A stretch of 64,000 nt of DNA from Salinisphaera sp. Q1T1-3 (lineage in GTDB: Bacteria; Pseudomonadota; Gammaproteobacteria; Nevskiales; Salinisphaeraceae): assembly GCF_003602005.1 (NCBI RefSeq), contig NZ_QZWD01000008.1, positions 62,001-126,000 of the forward strand, read 5' to 3'. The translations under genes were made by a program, and so were the position numbers. Positions 50,117-59,565 of this stretch are shown here, piece after piece. Within the stretch, counting starts at the first letter, position 1, and each line of letters begins with the position of its first letter. The notes under the pieces are model-generated. The model was not told where the DNA came from. It ran no database searches and saw nothing but the letters and a program-made list of their open reading frames with translations.

Positions 50117-51409
50117 ATGGGAAATCGAGGGCTTTGGCATCACACGGCATGCCTGGGCGTCGCGGTCGCGGCGCTTTCGATCGGTAGTGTCGCATCGGCG
50201 GCACCCGACAAGGGCACCGTAAGCGTGTTGAACTGGTGGACGTCCGGCTCGGAAGCGAAGTCGATGAATGTGTTGTCCGACATGCTGGCCGATCAAGGCT
50301 ACAAGATGGTCAACGACGCAGTCTCGGGCGGGGGCGGCTCGAACGCGCGGACCGTGCTCAAATCACGCATCCAGTCGAACAACATGCCGGGCGCGGCTCA
50401 GATCAAGGGCCCCGAGATCCAGCAGTGGTGCCAGGCTGGCATGGCGATGAACATCGACGAGGTCGCCAAGCAGCAGGACTGGTCGAAGATCCTGCCCGGT
50501 CCGGTCGCCAAGGGAATGCAGTGTGACGGCCATTTCGTTGCCGTGCCCTTCAACCTGCACCGCATCAACTGGGTCTGGATCAACAAGTCGGCTCTGAAGA
50601 AGGCCGGCGCTACCATGCCGAGCGACTGGAATTCGTTCGTTGCCGCTCTCGACAAGCTCAAGGCCGCCGGCATCACGCCGATCGCCGGTGGCGGCGATAC
50701 CTGGCAGGTGGCCACCGAATTCGATGCCATCGCCCTGGCGACCGGCGGCGCCGACTTCTATCGCAACGCCTTCGTCGATCTCAAGCCCGACGCCCTGTCC
50801 AGCGACACGATGGTCAAGGCCCTGTCGCGTCTGCGCACGCTGCAGAAATACGAAGATGCCAATGATCAGGGCCTGTCCTGGAACCACAACACCGGCGCGG
50901 TGGTCAAGGGTGAAGCCGGCATGCAGATCATGGGCGACTGGGCCAAGGGCGAGATCACCAACGCCGGCGCGACCCCGGGCGACCAGGTTGCCTGCATGGC
51001 CATGCCCGGCGAGCACAGCGGCTTTGTCTACAACGCCGACTCGTTCGAGATGTTCAAGAAATCGAATTCGGACAAGGCCGCGCAGTACGCATTCGCCCGG
51101 ACCGCGCTGTCGCCGGAATTCCAGCGCAAGTTCAACATGGCCAAGGGCTCGATCCCGGTTCGTGAAGGCGTGTCGCTGGACGGCTTCGACGCCTGCGCGC
51201 AGAAGGCGCAATCCGACTTCGAGGCCGCCGAGAAGAACAACGCCCTCGTGCCGAGCTTCTCACAGGACATGGCCGAGACTGGCGCCGTCAAGGGAGCTCT
51301 GTTCGACGTGATCGCGAAGTTCTACAACAACAAGAACATGAGCGCCGAGGCCGCAGCCAAGCAGATGGCCAGCCAGGCCAAGCAGGCCAAGCTGATGTCG
51401 TCGATGTAG
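50117..51409 (+). CDS. gtsA: Sugar ABC transporter, substrate-binding protein (GtsA-like)
   Basis: 430 residues. Sec signal peptide (about 1-29, MGNRGLWHHTACLGVAVAAL, ending SVASA) with no lipobox, so it is periplasmic. The mature protein (VSVLNWWTSGSEAKSMNVLSDML, NMPGAAQIKGPEIQQWC, AVPFNLHRINWVWINKSALKKAG, DWNSFVAALDKLKAAGITPIAGGG) matches glucose/mannose-type family-1 solute-binding proteins of Pseudomonas and Thermus. GGGAGGAGTC precedes the ATG at 50117. It is the first gene of the four-gene uptake operon. Confidence 0.92.
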   Translation: MGNRGLWHHTACLGVAVAALSIGSVASAAPDKGTVSVLNWWTSGSEAKSMNVLSDMLADQGYKMVNDAVSGGGGSNARTVLKSRIQSNNMPGAAQIKGPEIQQWCQAGMAMNIDEVAKQQDWSKILPGPVAKGMQCDGHFVAVPFNLHRINWVWINKSALKKAGATMPSDWNSFVAALDKLKAAGITPIAGGGDTWQVATEFDAIALATGGADFYRNAFVDLKPDALSSDTMVKALSRLRTLQKYEDANDQGLSWNHNTGAVVKGEAGMQIMGDWAKGEITNAGATPGDQVACMAMPGEHSGFVYNADSFEMFKKSNSDKAAQYAFARTALSPEFQRKFNMAKGSIPVREGVSLDGFDACAQKAQSDFEAAEKNNALVPSFSQDMAETGAVKGALFDVIAKFYNNKNMSAEAAAKQMASQAKQAKLMSSM

Positions 51410-51425
51410 GCCACCCCGGTCTACC

Positions 51426-51457
51426 GGCCCGGGCCGCCCTGTCGGCGCGCCCGGGCC
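51426..51457 (+). promoter_or_regulatory. Intercistronic hairpin after the binding-protein gene
   Basis: GGCCCGGGC (51426-51434) / GCCCGGGCC (51449-51457), perfect 9-bp arms, no T tract, 17 bases after the binding-protein stop and 60 before the permease start. In many ABC operons such hairpins protect the upstream mRNA and give binding protein in excess over the permease; the same is inferred here. Confidence 0.6.
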
Positions 51458-51517
51458 CTGCGAACCCGCAACCGATTCGGGGCGCCGCACGCGGTGCCCC
51501 TGCATAAGAGTTCGACC

Positions 51518-52450
51518 ATGTCCGATACGACTCCCCCGGCGGGGCCGCCGACCCGGGGCATGCCCGTGCGTCGCTGGCTTGACCGCTGGCTTCCGAAAAT
51601 CGCGCTCGTACCCAGCGGTGTGGCACTCCTGGTCTTCGTCTACGGCTTCATCGGCTGGACGATCTGGCTATCGATGACCACATCGAGCCTGCTGCCGAAC
51701 AATACCTTCGCCGGACTACGCCAGTACGAGGTCCTGTTCCAGCTCGATGTCTGGTGGGTCTCGGTCATCAATCTGGCGATATTCGGCGTGCTCTACGTGG
51801 CGCTCTGTCTGGCGATCGGCCTGTTCCTGGCCATTCTGCTCGATCAGAAGATCCGCGCCGAGGGCTGGCTACGCACGATCTATCTCTATCCGCTCGCGCT
51901 GTCACTCGTGGTGACCGGCGTGGTCTGGAAATGGCTGTTGAATCCGGGCCTCGGGCTGGAGCATTTCGTGCAATCGCTCGGCTGGACGGGCTTTTCCTTC
52001 GACTGGCTCGTCAATCCGGACATGGCCATCTATGCCGTCGTGATCGCGGCCGTCTGGCAGGCGGCGGGCTTTGTCACCGCGCTGTTCCTGGCGGGCCTAC
52101 GCGGCATCGACACCTCGATCATCAAGGCTGCCCAGATCGATGGCGCGAGCCTGCCCCGTGTCTATCTGTCGATCATCATCCCGAGCCTGCGGCCGGTCTT
52201 TTTCTCCGCGATCATCCTGCTCGTCAGCCTGGCCATCAAGAGCTTCGATCTCGTGATCGCCCTGACCGGTGGCGGCCCCGGCTATTCCACATGGGTACCG
52301 GCCATCTTCATGTACGACTTCGGCTTCAACCGCGGTCAGATCGGTCTCGGCGCCGCCGCGGCCACGTTGATGATGGCGGCCGTGGCGCTGGCCATGCTGC
52401 CGATGCTCATTGCCGAACTGAAGGAGCGCCGTGATGGCCGCAAGAACTGA
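51518..52450 (+). CDS. gtsB: Sugar ABC transporter permease 1 (GtsB/MalF-like)
   Basis: 310 residues, six to seven membrane helices. The EAA loop for ATPase docking is AAQIDGASLPRVYLSIIIPSLRP. It also has the family-typical LYPLALSLVVTGVVWKWLLNPGLGLE after helix 3. It pairs with the next gene as a heterodimeric channel through the inner membrane. The ATG at 51518 (MSDTTPPAG) was chosen over an upstream Met without a good ribosome site. The 3' end overlaps the second permease gene by 17 bases. Confidence 0.93.
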   Translation: MSDTTPPAGPPTRGMPVRRWLDRWLPKIALVPSGVALLVFVYGFIGWTIWLSMTTSSLLPNNTFAGLRQYEVLFQLDVWWVSVINLAIFGVLYVALCLAIGLFLAILLDQKIRAEGWLRTIYLYPLALSLVVTGVVWKWLLNPGLGLEHFVQSLGWTGFSFDWLVNPDMAIYAVVIAAVWQAAGFVTALFLAGLRGIDTSIIKAAQIDGASLPRVYLSIIIPSLRPVFFSAIILLVSLAIKSFDLVIALTGGGPGYSTWVPAIFMYDFGFNRGQIGLGAAAATLMMAAVALAMLPMLIAELKERRDGRKN

Positions 52451-53318
52451 AGACGGCGTCGCACGCGGCGGCCCGATCGCCCGGTGCATCGTCTACGGGA
52501 TACTGATGCTGGCGGCGGCCTATTTTCTGCTGCCGCTGTACGTGATGCTCACCACGTCGTTCAAGACATTGCCGCAGATCGCCAACGGCAGCCTGCTCTC
52601 GCTACCCTCGCCGTTCAGCGTCTCGGCCTGGGGCGATGCATGGTCGAGCGCATGCACCGGCGGCGACTGTAACGGCCTGCATCACTATTTCTGGAACTCG
52701 GTGGCCTTCACCGCGCCCGCCGTTGCCCTGTCCACGGCGTTCGGGGCGCTCAACGGGTACGTGCTGACCAAGTGGCGCTTCAAGGGCTCGGAACTGATCT
52801 TCGGGCTGCTGCTCGTCGGCACATTCGTGCCGTTCCAGATGTTCCTGCTACCGATGGCGCGCGTGCTCGGCATCATCGGCCTGGACAATTCCGTGGCCGG
52901 CCTGACGCTCGTGCACACGGTCTACGGCATCGCGTTCACGACGCTGTTCTGTCGCAATTACTACGTCGCGATCCCGGACGAACTGGTCAAGGCTGCACGG
53001 ATCGATGGGGCATCGTTCATTTCGACCTTTCGCCACGTGATTCTGCCGATCTCCACGCCGATTCTCATGGTCTGCGTGATCTGGCAGTTCACCCAGATCT
53101 GGAACGACTTCCTGTTCGGCGTGGTGTTCACCTCCGGCGATGCCCACCCGATCACAGTCGCCTTGAACAATCTGGTCAACACCTCCTCGACCGGGGTCAA
53201 ACGCTACAACGTCGATATGGCCGGCGCCATCATCACGGCCCTGCCCACGCTTCTGGTCTACATCGTGGCCGGACGCTATTTCATGCGCGGCCTGACCGCC
53301 GGGGCGGTGAAAGGATGA
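52434..53318 (+). CDS. gtsC: Sugar ABC transporter permease 2 (GtsC/MalG-like)
   Basis: 294 residues with six membrane helices and the EAA loop AARIDGASFISTFRHVILPISTPILMV. The N-terminus (YGILMLAAAYFLLPLYVMLTTSFKTL) and the periplasmic insert with two cysteines (SSACTGGDCNG) resemble the Pseudomonas and Halomonas glucose permeases. The ATG at 52434 overlaps the upstream permease stop and GGAG lies just before it, so translation is coupled. Confidence 0.93.
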   Translation: MAARTEDGVARGGPIARCIVYGILMLAAAYFLLPLYVMLTTSFKTLPQIANGSLLSLPSPFSVSAWGDAWSSACTGGDCNGLHHYFWNSVAFTAPAVALSTAFGALNGYVLTKWRFKGSELIFGLLLVGTFVPFQMFLLPMARVLGIIGLDNSVAGLTLVHTVYGIAFTTLFCRNYYVAIPDELVKAARIDGASFISTFRHVILPISTPILMVCVIWQFTQIWNDFLFGVVFTSGDAHPITVALNNLVNTSSTGVKRYNVDMAGAIITALPTLLVYIVAGRYFMRGLTAGAVKG

Positions 53319-53403
53319 TCCGCCTCCTCGAGGCGCGGCCCGGCCGCTGCCTATCCAACCGTCTTGTCCGACAAGCCAGTCTCCAAAGCAGAAGAATTCG
53401 CTC

Positions 53404-54510
53404 ATGGCCGTACTGAATATCGAAAACGTATCGAAGACCTTCGGCGAGACCCGTGTACTCGAAGACATCAACATTTCGATGGCCGAAGGCGAGTTTCTGA
53501 TTCTCGTCGGCCCCTCGGGGTGCGGCAAATCCACGCTGCTCAACATGATCGCCGGCCTGGAGTCGGTCTCGGACGGCCGCATCACGCTCGACGGGCGCTC
53601 GGTCAACGATGCCAGTCCTCGCGAACGCAACATCGCCATGGTGTTCCAGTTCTACGCGCTGTATCCGAACATGAACGTGCGCCGGAACATCGAGTTCGGC
53701 CTCAAGATGCGCGGCGTACCCAAGGCCGAGCGGGCCCAGACCGTCGAACGCGTCGCGCGGATGCTGCAGATCGAGAACCTGCTCGACCGCAAGCCTGCCC
53801 AGCTGTCCGGCGGTCAGCGCCAGCGCGTGGCCATCGGTCGCGCCCTGGCACGCGATCCGGCGCTTTTCCTGTTCGACGAACCGTTGTCCAACCTCGACGC
53901 CAAGCTTCGCGTGGAGATGCGCACCGAACTCAAGCAGCTGCATCAACGTCTGGGCACGGCCATGGTCTATGTCACCCACGACCAGATCGAGGCCATGACG
54001 CTGGGCGACCGGATCGCGGTCATGCACGCCGGCCGCGTGCAACAGCTCGGCACGCCGCGCGAGATCTACGACGATCCGGCGAATCGCTATGTGGCCGGTT
54101 TCATCGGTTCACCGGCCATGAACTTCATCGAATGCGGACTGACCGGCAGCGGGGGCGATACCGCGGTCCGACTGACCGGCAGCGACACCGAGACCCATCT
54201 TGCCCTGCCGCAGGCGACCGCGGCCAAACTGGCCGAGCACGGCAAGACGCGTGTGCTGATGGGCGTGCGCCCGGAGCATCTGGTACCGGCCGCCGAAGCC
54301 GACACGCGCCGCGCGCGAGTGACGTGTGCGATCGACGTGGTAGAGCCGACGGGTCCGGACACCTATCTGCACACCGAACTCAACGATGCCGCCGTCACGG
54401 CGCGCTGCCTGCCGTCCGCGGCACCGAATACCGGCGCTCACATCCCGTTGGCCATCGACGCCGAGCGCGCCGTGTTCTTCGACTGCGACACGGAACAGCG
54501 CATCGCCTGA
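53404..54510 (+). CDS. gtsD: Sugar ABC transporter ATP-binding protein (GtsD/UgpC/MalK-like)
   Basis: 368 residues. Nucleotide-binding domain: Walker A GPSGCGKS (about 36-43), Q-loop FQFYALYPNMNV, signature LSGGQRQRVAIGRALARDP, Walker B LFLFDEPLSNLDAKLR and switch VTHDQ. The C-terminal ~130 residues form the TOBE/OB regulatory domain of the MalK subfamily (VLMGVRPEHL). It energises the two permeases. It begins 85 bases after permease 2 and ends the operon; it is convergent with eda. Confidence 0.94.
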   Translation: MAVLNIENVSKTFGETRVLEDINISMAEGEFLILVGPSGCGKSTLLNMIAGLESVSDGRITLDGRSVNDASPRERNIAMVFQFYALYPNMNVRRNIEFGLKMRGVPKAERAQTVERVARMLQIENLLDRKPAQLSGGQRQRVAIGRALARDPALFLFDEPLSNLDAKLRVEMRTELKQLHQRLGTAMVYVTHDQIEAMTLGDRIAVMHAGRVQQLGTPREIYDDPANRYVAGFIGSPAMNFIECGLTGSGGDTAVRLTGSDTETHLALPQATAAKLAEHGKTRVLMGVRPEHLVPAAEADTRRARVTCAIDVVEPTGPDTYLHTELNDAAVTARCLPSAAPNTGAHIPLAIDAERAVFFDCDTEQRIA

Positions 54511-54545
54511 GCCCGGAAAAGCGCAGCGCTCGGCACGATGTGATG

Positions 54546-54570
54546 CCCGTTGCGTCCGGCCCGCAACGGG
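54546..54570. terminator. Hairpin between convergent gtsD and eda
   Basis: CCCGTTGCG (54546-54554) / CGCAACGGG (54562-54570), perfect 9-bp arms, between two convergent stops. No T tract on either strand, so the terminator role is inferred from position. Confidence 0.55.
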
Positions 54571-54585
54571 CCGGGCCAGCAGGGC

Positions 54586-55218
54586 TCAGCTCGAGCCGAG
54601 CGCGGCCGCGCGAGTGGCCGCAGCGGCGACTGCCGATTGCGCCCCAGCCTCGTCGCTGCCCGGCGGCTTGGCCAGCCAGCTGCCGCCCACGCAGGGGATG
54701 CTCGGCAGCTTCAGATAGTCCGGTGCAGTCTGCTCGGTGATGCCACCGGTCGGACAGAACTTCACATCGGGGAACACCGCTGCATAAGCCTTGATCGCGG
54801 CCGGCCCACCGATCACCGATGCCGGGAACAGCTTGATGTGCTGCCAACCCTGGCGAACGAGATGCGCGACCTCGCTGACCGTCTGGGCCCCGGGCAGATA
54901 CGGGATATCGGCTTCTCGGCACACGTCGCCGACCTCATCGGCAACGCCCGGCGAAACGATGTACTTCGCACCCGCATCGATCGCCTCGCGACACTGGTCT
55001 GCGCTCCAGACGGTGCCCATGCCGAGCACGAGTTCGGGCACGTCGCGGGCGATCGCCTGCATGGCCTCGACCGCGACGCTGGTTCGTCTCGTGATCTCAA
55101 TGGTCTTGAGACCGCCGGCGTGGATATCGCGGGCCACCGCCACCGCCTCGTCGACGTCGTGGAACGTGACCACCGGGATCACCGGCGAAAGTTTCATGAT
55201 GGCAAACGTGTCAGCCAT
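54586..55218 (-). CDS. eda: KDPG aldolase (2-keto-3-deoxy-6-phosphogluconate aldolase)
   Basis: 210 residues. It cleaves KDPG into pyruvate and glyceraldehyde 3-phosphate, the last step of the ED pathway. Class I aldolase motifs: the active-site Glu and Arg in IEITRRT (usually EVTLRT), GMGTVWSADQCREAIDAGAKYIVSPG, and the Schiff-base lysine in HIKLFPAS, followed by FCPTGGI. The C-terminal alanine-rich tail is longer than in E. coli. Last gene of the zwf-pgl-edd-eda operon, 68 bases after edd. Confidence 0.95.
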   Translation of the reverse strand: MADTFAIMKLSPVIPVVTFHDVDEAVAVARDIHAGGLKTIEITRRTSVAVEAMQAIARDVPELVLGMGTVWSADQCREAIDAGAKYIVSPGVADEVGDVCREADIPYLPGAQTVSEVAHLVRQGWQHIKLFPASVIGGPAAIKAYAAVFPDVKFCPTGGITEQTAPDYLKLPSIPCVGGSWLAKPPGSDEAGAQSAVAAAATRAAALGSS

Positions 55219-55286
55219 GACTCATCCTTGGAAAATGGTGGCGATTAGGTATTCGCGCGATCATCGCCGCGGATACCGCATCGAAC

Positions 55287-57116
55287 TCAACCGTGAAGTG
55301 CGGGACCGGCGCCTTCCTCGGCGGGCAAGGCGTTGTTGCGGAACAGCGCGAAGAGTTCACGCCCCAGCCCATGTTCGGCCGACGGTGCATCGTCGAATTC
55401 AATGCAGCCGCGGGCTTCCAGCTCATCGTCGGCGACCGCGACCGACAACTCGCCCGTCATGCAGTCGACCACGATATGATCGCCGTCGCGGATCTTGCCG
55501 ATCGCCCCGCCCAGTTTGGACTCCGGAGTCACCTGAATCGCCGCCGGGACCTTGCCCGACGCGCCGGACATCCGTCCGTCGGTCACCAACGCGACCTGAT
55601 AGCCCCGCTGCAGGAGCACGGACAGGCTCGGTGTGAGCTTGTGCAGCTCCGGCATGCCGTTGGCGCGCGGGCCGTTATTGGGCACGACCACGACCACGTC
55701 GCGATTGAGTTCGTCGGCCTTGAAGGCGTCGATCACGGCTTCCTGGCTCGAGAAGACACGTGCCGGCGCCTCGATGCGTCGATGCGCCCCGGCCACGGCC
55801 GAGGTCTTGATGATGGCACGCCCGAGGTTGCCCTGCATGACCGTGATACCACCGGTCGGCGCGAACGGGTTGTCGACGGTGCGCATGACGTCTTCATCGT
55901 GACTGGCCGCCGGGCCTTCCCGCCAGGCCAGCGCGTCACCCTCGATAAACGGCTCTTTCGTGTAGTGATGCAGGCCATGCCCCTCGACTGTCATCACATC
56001 GTCGTGCAGGAGGCCGGCATCCAGCAGAGACCGGATCATGAGCTGTATGCCGCCGGCCGCGCGCATGTGGTTCACGTCGGCGACACCGTTGGGATAGACA
56101 CGCGCCAGCAGAGGCACCACGGAAGACAGTTCCGAGAAGTCGTCCCAGTTGATCTGAATGCCGGCGGCTCGCGCCACGGCGACGTAATGCATGGTGTGAT
56201 TGGTCGAGCCCCCCGAGGACAGCAGGCCGACAAGCCCGTTGACCACGGATTTCTCGTCCACGATGTCGCACATCCGACGGGCCTTGCCATCATCGGCGAC
56301 ATGGCTCATCTCCACCGCACGACCGGCGGCGGCCTCGGTCAGCGCACGGCGCAACGGCGTGCCCGGATTGACGAAGGAAGTGCCGGCCATGTGCAGGCCC
56401 ATGAACTCCATCATCAGCTGGTTGGAGTTGGCCGTGCCGTAGAACGTACACGTCCCCGGCGAGTGATAGGACAACGACTCGGCCTTGAGCAACTCGTCGC
56501 GACCGATCTCGCCCTGGGCAAAACGCTCACGAACCTTGGCCTTGACCGGATTCGACATGCCCGAGGTCATCGGGCCGGCAGGCGCGAAGATCACCGGCAG
56601 ATGCCCGAAGGCCAACGAGCCGATCAGCAGCCCCGGCACGATCTTGTCGCAGACGCCGAGACAGATCGCCGCATCGAACATGTTGTGCGTCAGCGCCACC
56701 CCGGTCGACAGCGCGATGACATCACGCGAGAACAGCGACAGCTCCATGCCCGGCTGGCCCTGCGTGACACCGTCACACATCGCTGGCGTGCCCCCGGCGA
56801 ACTGAGCGACGCCGCCCGCAGCCCAGGCCGCTTCCTTGATCCAGGCCGGATAGTCCTCGAACGGCTGATGCGCGGAGAGCATGTCGTTGTAGGCCGACAC
56901 GATCGCCACGTTCGGGCGCACGTCAGTGGCCAGGGCGTCCTTGGCAGACGGGCCGCAGGCCGCGAACCCGTGGGCCAGGTTCGAGCAGGACATATCGCCC
57001 CGATGCGGGCCATGCCGGCCAGCCTCGTTCATGCGCGCCAGATAATCGGCGCGAGTATCCCGCGAACGCTCGATGATGCGCTGCGTGACGTCGTGAAGCA
57101 CCGTATTCAGTGCCAT
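55287..57116 (-). CDS. edd: 6-Phosphogluconate dehydratase
   Basis: 609 residues, usual length. It dehydrates 6-phosphogluconate to KDPG with a 4Fe-4S cluster, the diagnostic ED enzyme. IlvD/Edd motifs: [85 protein letters not shown] and [16 protein letters not shown]. The cluster cysteines in CDG, CDK and CTFYGTAN are present. It starts 36 bases after pgl and precedes eda. Confidence 0.96.
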   Translation of the reverse strand: MALNTVLHDVTQRIIERSRDTRADYLARMNEAGRHGPHRGDMSCSNLAHGFAACGPSAKDALATDVRPNVAIVSAYNDMLSAHQPFEDYPAWIKEAAWAAGGVAQFAGGTPAMCDGVTQGQPGMELSLFSRDVIALSTGVALTHNMFDAAICLGVCDKIVPGLLIGSLAFGHLPVIFAPAGPMTSGMSNPVKAKVRERFAQGEIGRDELLKAESLSYHSPGTCTFYGTANSNQLMMEFMGLHMAGTSFVNPGTPLRRALTEAAAGRAVEMSHVADDGKARRMCDIVDEKSVVNGLVGLLSSGGSTNHTMHYVAVARAAGIQINWDDFSELSSVVPLLARVYPNGVADVNHMRAAGGIQLMIRSLLDAGLLHDDVMTVEGHGLHHYTKEPFIEGDALAWREGPAASHDEDVMRTVDNPFAPTGGITVMQGNLGRAIIKTSAVAGAHRRIEAPARVFSSQEAVIDAFKADELNRDVVVVVPNNGPRANGMPELHKLTPSLSVLLQRGYQVALVTDGRMSGASGKVPAAIQVTPESKLGGAIGKIRDGDHIVVDCMTGELSVAVADDELEARGCIEFDDAPSAEHGLGRELFALFRNNALPAEEGAGPALHG

Positions 57117-57152
57117 ATCAGTCTCCGTGGCAATGGCCGCGGTCAGGGGGCG

Positions 57153-57836
57153 TCAAGCCGCCCAGTGCACCGTGGCCGTCGGCGATTGTGTATTCAGGAT
57201 GCCGCGAATCGGCAGTTCGGCAATCGGACCATCGTGGCGTGCCCGCTCGTACACGGCCTGCTTGTCATCGCCGAAGATCAGCACATCGATGCGCCGGGCA
57301 TCGGTCAGTACCGACAGGCCAAGGCTCAACCGTGCCGGCGGGCCGACGTCAGCCGGAATGCAGGCCGCATCCGAGGCGACCGCTTCGTCGATGTCCGACG
57401 CATGCGGGAACAGTGATGCCGTATGGCCATCACCGCCCATGCCGAGCAGCACCCCATCGAACGGCCGGGGAATGTCGGCCAATGCCCGGGTCACGCTCTC
57501 GACCGCGGCCGCGGGCGTCTCGGTATCCCGATGCAGACTCACGAAATGAGCATCCGCGGCCAACCCGGTCAGCAGCTTATCCCGGATCATGCGTTCGTTG
57601 CTCTGGGCATCGTCGACGGCAACCCAGCGTTCGTCCGACGGCACGACGGTCACGCGAGACCAGTCCAACTCGGTGGCCGAGAGATGCTCGAACAGCTCGA
57701 GCGGCGAACTACCACCGCAGACCACCAGGCTCGCCTGCCCGCGCTCGGCGATCGCCACGCGCAGCGATTCGGCAATCGAGGCAGCCAGGGTTTCAGCGGC
57801 CTCCTTGCGGCTATCATAGCTTGTGAATTCGGACAT
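57153..57836 (-). CDS. pgl: 6-Phosphogluconolactonase
   Basis: 227 residues, DevB/SOL family, hydrolyses 6-phosphogluconolactone to 6-phosphogluconate. Motifs: LVVCGGSSPLELFEHL, VTVVPSDERWVAVDDAQSNERMI and GVLLGMGGDGHTASLFPHA, with the catalytic His and acid residues. Start at 57836 (MSEFTSYDSRKEAAE), as similarity begins there. It lies 47 bases after zwf and 36 before edd, in the middle of the ED operon. Confidence 0.94.
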   Translation of the reverse strand: MSEFTSYDSRKEAAETLAASIAESLRVAIAERGQASLVVCGGSSPLELFEHLSATELDWSRVTVVPSDERWVAVDDAQSNERMIRDKLLTGLAADAHFVSLHRDTETPAAAVESVTRALADIPRPFDGVLLGMGGDGHTASLFPHASDIDEAVASDAACIPADVGPPARLSLGLSVLTDARRIDVLIFGDDKQAVYERARHDGPIAELPIRGILNTQSPTATVHWAA

Positions 57837-57883
57837 GGGAACGGTCCCTATTTGACAGAAGCCCGGGGTCCGGGCGTAGGAAA

Positions 57884-59362
57884 TCAGCCTTCGTACCAGC
57901 GACGTCCGTCGCGGTCGAGCATCACGAATGCATCGGTCGGCCCCCAGCTGCCGGCCATGTATTCCTGGGTTTCGACCTGTTCCTTGTGCCAGCTGTCGAG
58001 AATGCGATCGACCCACTGCCAGCCGGCCTCGACTTCGTCGCGCCGCATGAACAGCGCCGGATTGCCCCGCAGCACTTCCATGAGCAGTCGCTCATAGGCA
58101 TCCGGATAAGCCACTTCGAAGGCCTGCGAGAAGCTCAGGTTGAGCGGCAGGCTGCGCATGCGGAACCCGCCGGGCCCCGGCTCCTTCGTCATGATCGACA
58201 TTTCCACGCCCTCTTCGGGCTGCAGACGCAGCACCAGGCGGTTGGGCTGGAGCGGCTCGTCGCCGAAGATCGAGTGCGGGACCGGCTTGAATTCGAAGAC
58301 GATCTGGCTCGACTTGCGAGCCAGCCGCTTGCCGGTACGCAGATAGAACGGCACTCCCTGCCAGCGCCAGTTGTCGATCTCGGCCTTGATGGCGACAAAG
58401 GTCTCGGCCTCGGCTTCGGTCGACGGCGCCTGCTGCTTGTCATCGGTGGCGCCATAGGCCGGCACGGCCTGGCCTTCGATCATGCCGGCGCCATACTGAC
58501 CGCGTGACGTGGCGGCCCGCACGTTGTCGGCCGTGATGGGCTTGAGCGACCGCAGCACCTTGATCTTCTCGTTGCGGACGTCGTCATGGTTCATGCTGGC
58601 CGGCGGCTCCATGGCCGTGAGACACAGCAGCTGCAGCATGTGGTTCTGCACCATGTCACGCAGCGCACCGGTGGCTTCATAGAAATCGAAACGCTCGTCC
58701 ACGCCGAGACTTTCCGCCACGGTGATCTGGACGTTGTCGACCGCCTGACGCCCCCACACCGGTTCGAACAGGGAGTTGCCGAAGCGCAGCGCGATCAGAT
58801 TCTGGACCGTCTCCTTGCCCAGGTAATGATCGATGCGATAGATGCGCGATTCGTCGAAGCGCGCGCCCACGGCATCGTTGATCTCGCGCGCGGATTCGGT
58901 GTCGTGACCGACCGGCTTTTCCAGCACGATGCGGTTGGGGGCTTCCGAGAGACCGGCATCGGCGATACCCGCGGCGATCTTGCCGAAAAGGCTCGGCGCC
59001 GTGGCGAGATAGAACACACAGATACGGCTGTCGTTGTCGACGAAGCGCTCGGCGAAAGTCCGCCAGTTGTCGGCATCGTCCACGTCCAGCGTGATATGAC
59101 AGAGACGTTGCTTGAACCGTTCGAACACGCCCTCGTCGATCGACTCCGGCAGGTGCTCCTCGAGGACTTCGCGAACCCAGTCCGCATACGCCGCATCGTC
59201 CATGTCCTGACGCGAAACGGCCAGCACGCGGCTGTCATCCGAAAACTGATCGTCCGCGTCACGATGATAGAGCGCCGGCAACAGCTTGCGTCGCGCCAGA
59301 TCGCCCGTTCCCCCGAAAATCACCAGGTCGAACGGGTCAACGGGGACAAATTCGGCAGCCAT
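57884..59362 (-). CDS. zwf: Glucose-6-phosphate 1-dehydrogenase
   Basis: 492 residues. It oxidises glucose 6-phosphate to the lactone with NAD(P). The coenzyme motif GGTGDLARRKLLPALY (from about residue 17), the active-site RIDHYLGKE with catalytic His, EKPVGHD, and the C-terminal FRMRSLPLNLSF substrate region are all standard. First gene of the zwf-pgl-edd-eda operon. A perfect inverted repeat (59395-59420) lies 33-58 bases upstream of the start codon and could be an operator. Confidence 0.96.
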   Translation of the reverse strand: MAAEFVPVDPFDLVIFGGTGDLARRKLLPALYHRDADDQFSDDSRVLAVSRQDMDDAAYADWVREVLEEHLPESIDEGVFERFKQRLCHITLDVDDADNWRTFAERFVDNDSRICVFYLATAPSLFGKIAAGIADAGLSEAPNRIVLEKPVGHDTESAREINDAVGARFDESRIYRIDHYLGKETVQNLIALRFGNSLFEPVWGRQAVDNVQITVAESLGVDERFDFYEATGALRDMVQNHMLQLLCLTAMEPPASMNHDDVRNEKIKVLRSLKPITADNVRAATSRGQYGAGMIEGQAVPAYGATDDKQQAPSTEAEAETFVAIKAEIDNWRWQGVPFYLRTGKRLARKSSQIVFEFKPVPHSIFGDEPLQPNRLVLRLQPEEGVEMSIMTKEPGPGGFRMRSLPLNLSFSQAFEVAYPDAYERLLMEVLRGNPALFMRRDEVEAGWQWVDRILDSWHKEQVETQEYMAGSWGPTDAFVMLDRDGRRWYEG

Positions 59363-59394
59363 GACGCCTCTCTTGGTTCGATTCTCAAAATACG

Positions 59395-59420
59395 ACAGAC
59401 GAGTATAACCGCTCGTCTGT
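59395..59420. promoter_or_regulatory. Candidate operator upstream of zwf
   Basis: Perfect 9-bp inverted repeat ACAGACGAG / CTCGTCTGT with an 8-base TATAACCG spacer, located where a repressor of the ED operon would bind. It does not look like the HexR consensus. The regulator is unknown; the SorC-type protein at 61537-62511 is a candidate. Confidence 0.55.
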
Positions 59421-59526
59421 TGCCTGTGGTGCCGAGCGGCAACACCTGGCGGCGGCTCGGCGGATCAATCGCCCGGCGACCGATCGGCCGACGCGATATC
59501 ACGTCGGCCGGAGGCCGGACAAAAAA

Positions 59527-59550
59527 AAGCCCGGCCGTCAGGCCGGGCTT
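59527..59550 (-). terminator. Intrinsic terminator after the porin gene
   Basis: On the minus strand AAGCCCGGCC pairs with GGCCGGGCTT around a short loop and is followed by a run of eight or nine T, a strong terminator for the porin transcript. Confidence 0.92.
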
Positions 59551-59565
59551 TCAGACAGCGGTCGA

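Noticed and set aside
50117-50250. Lipoprotein signal on the sugar-binding protein
   Set aside because: The signal peptide ends in an Ala-x-Ala site without a cysteine at +1, so type I cleavage is expected.
55293-57416. 707-codon plus-strand open frame antisense to edd and pgl
   Set aside because: Antisense shadow of two confidently identified enzymes; no domain of its own.
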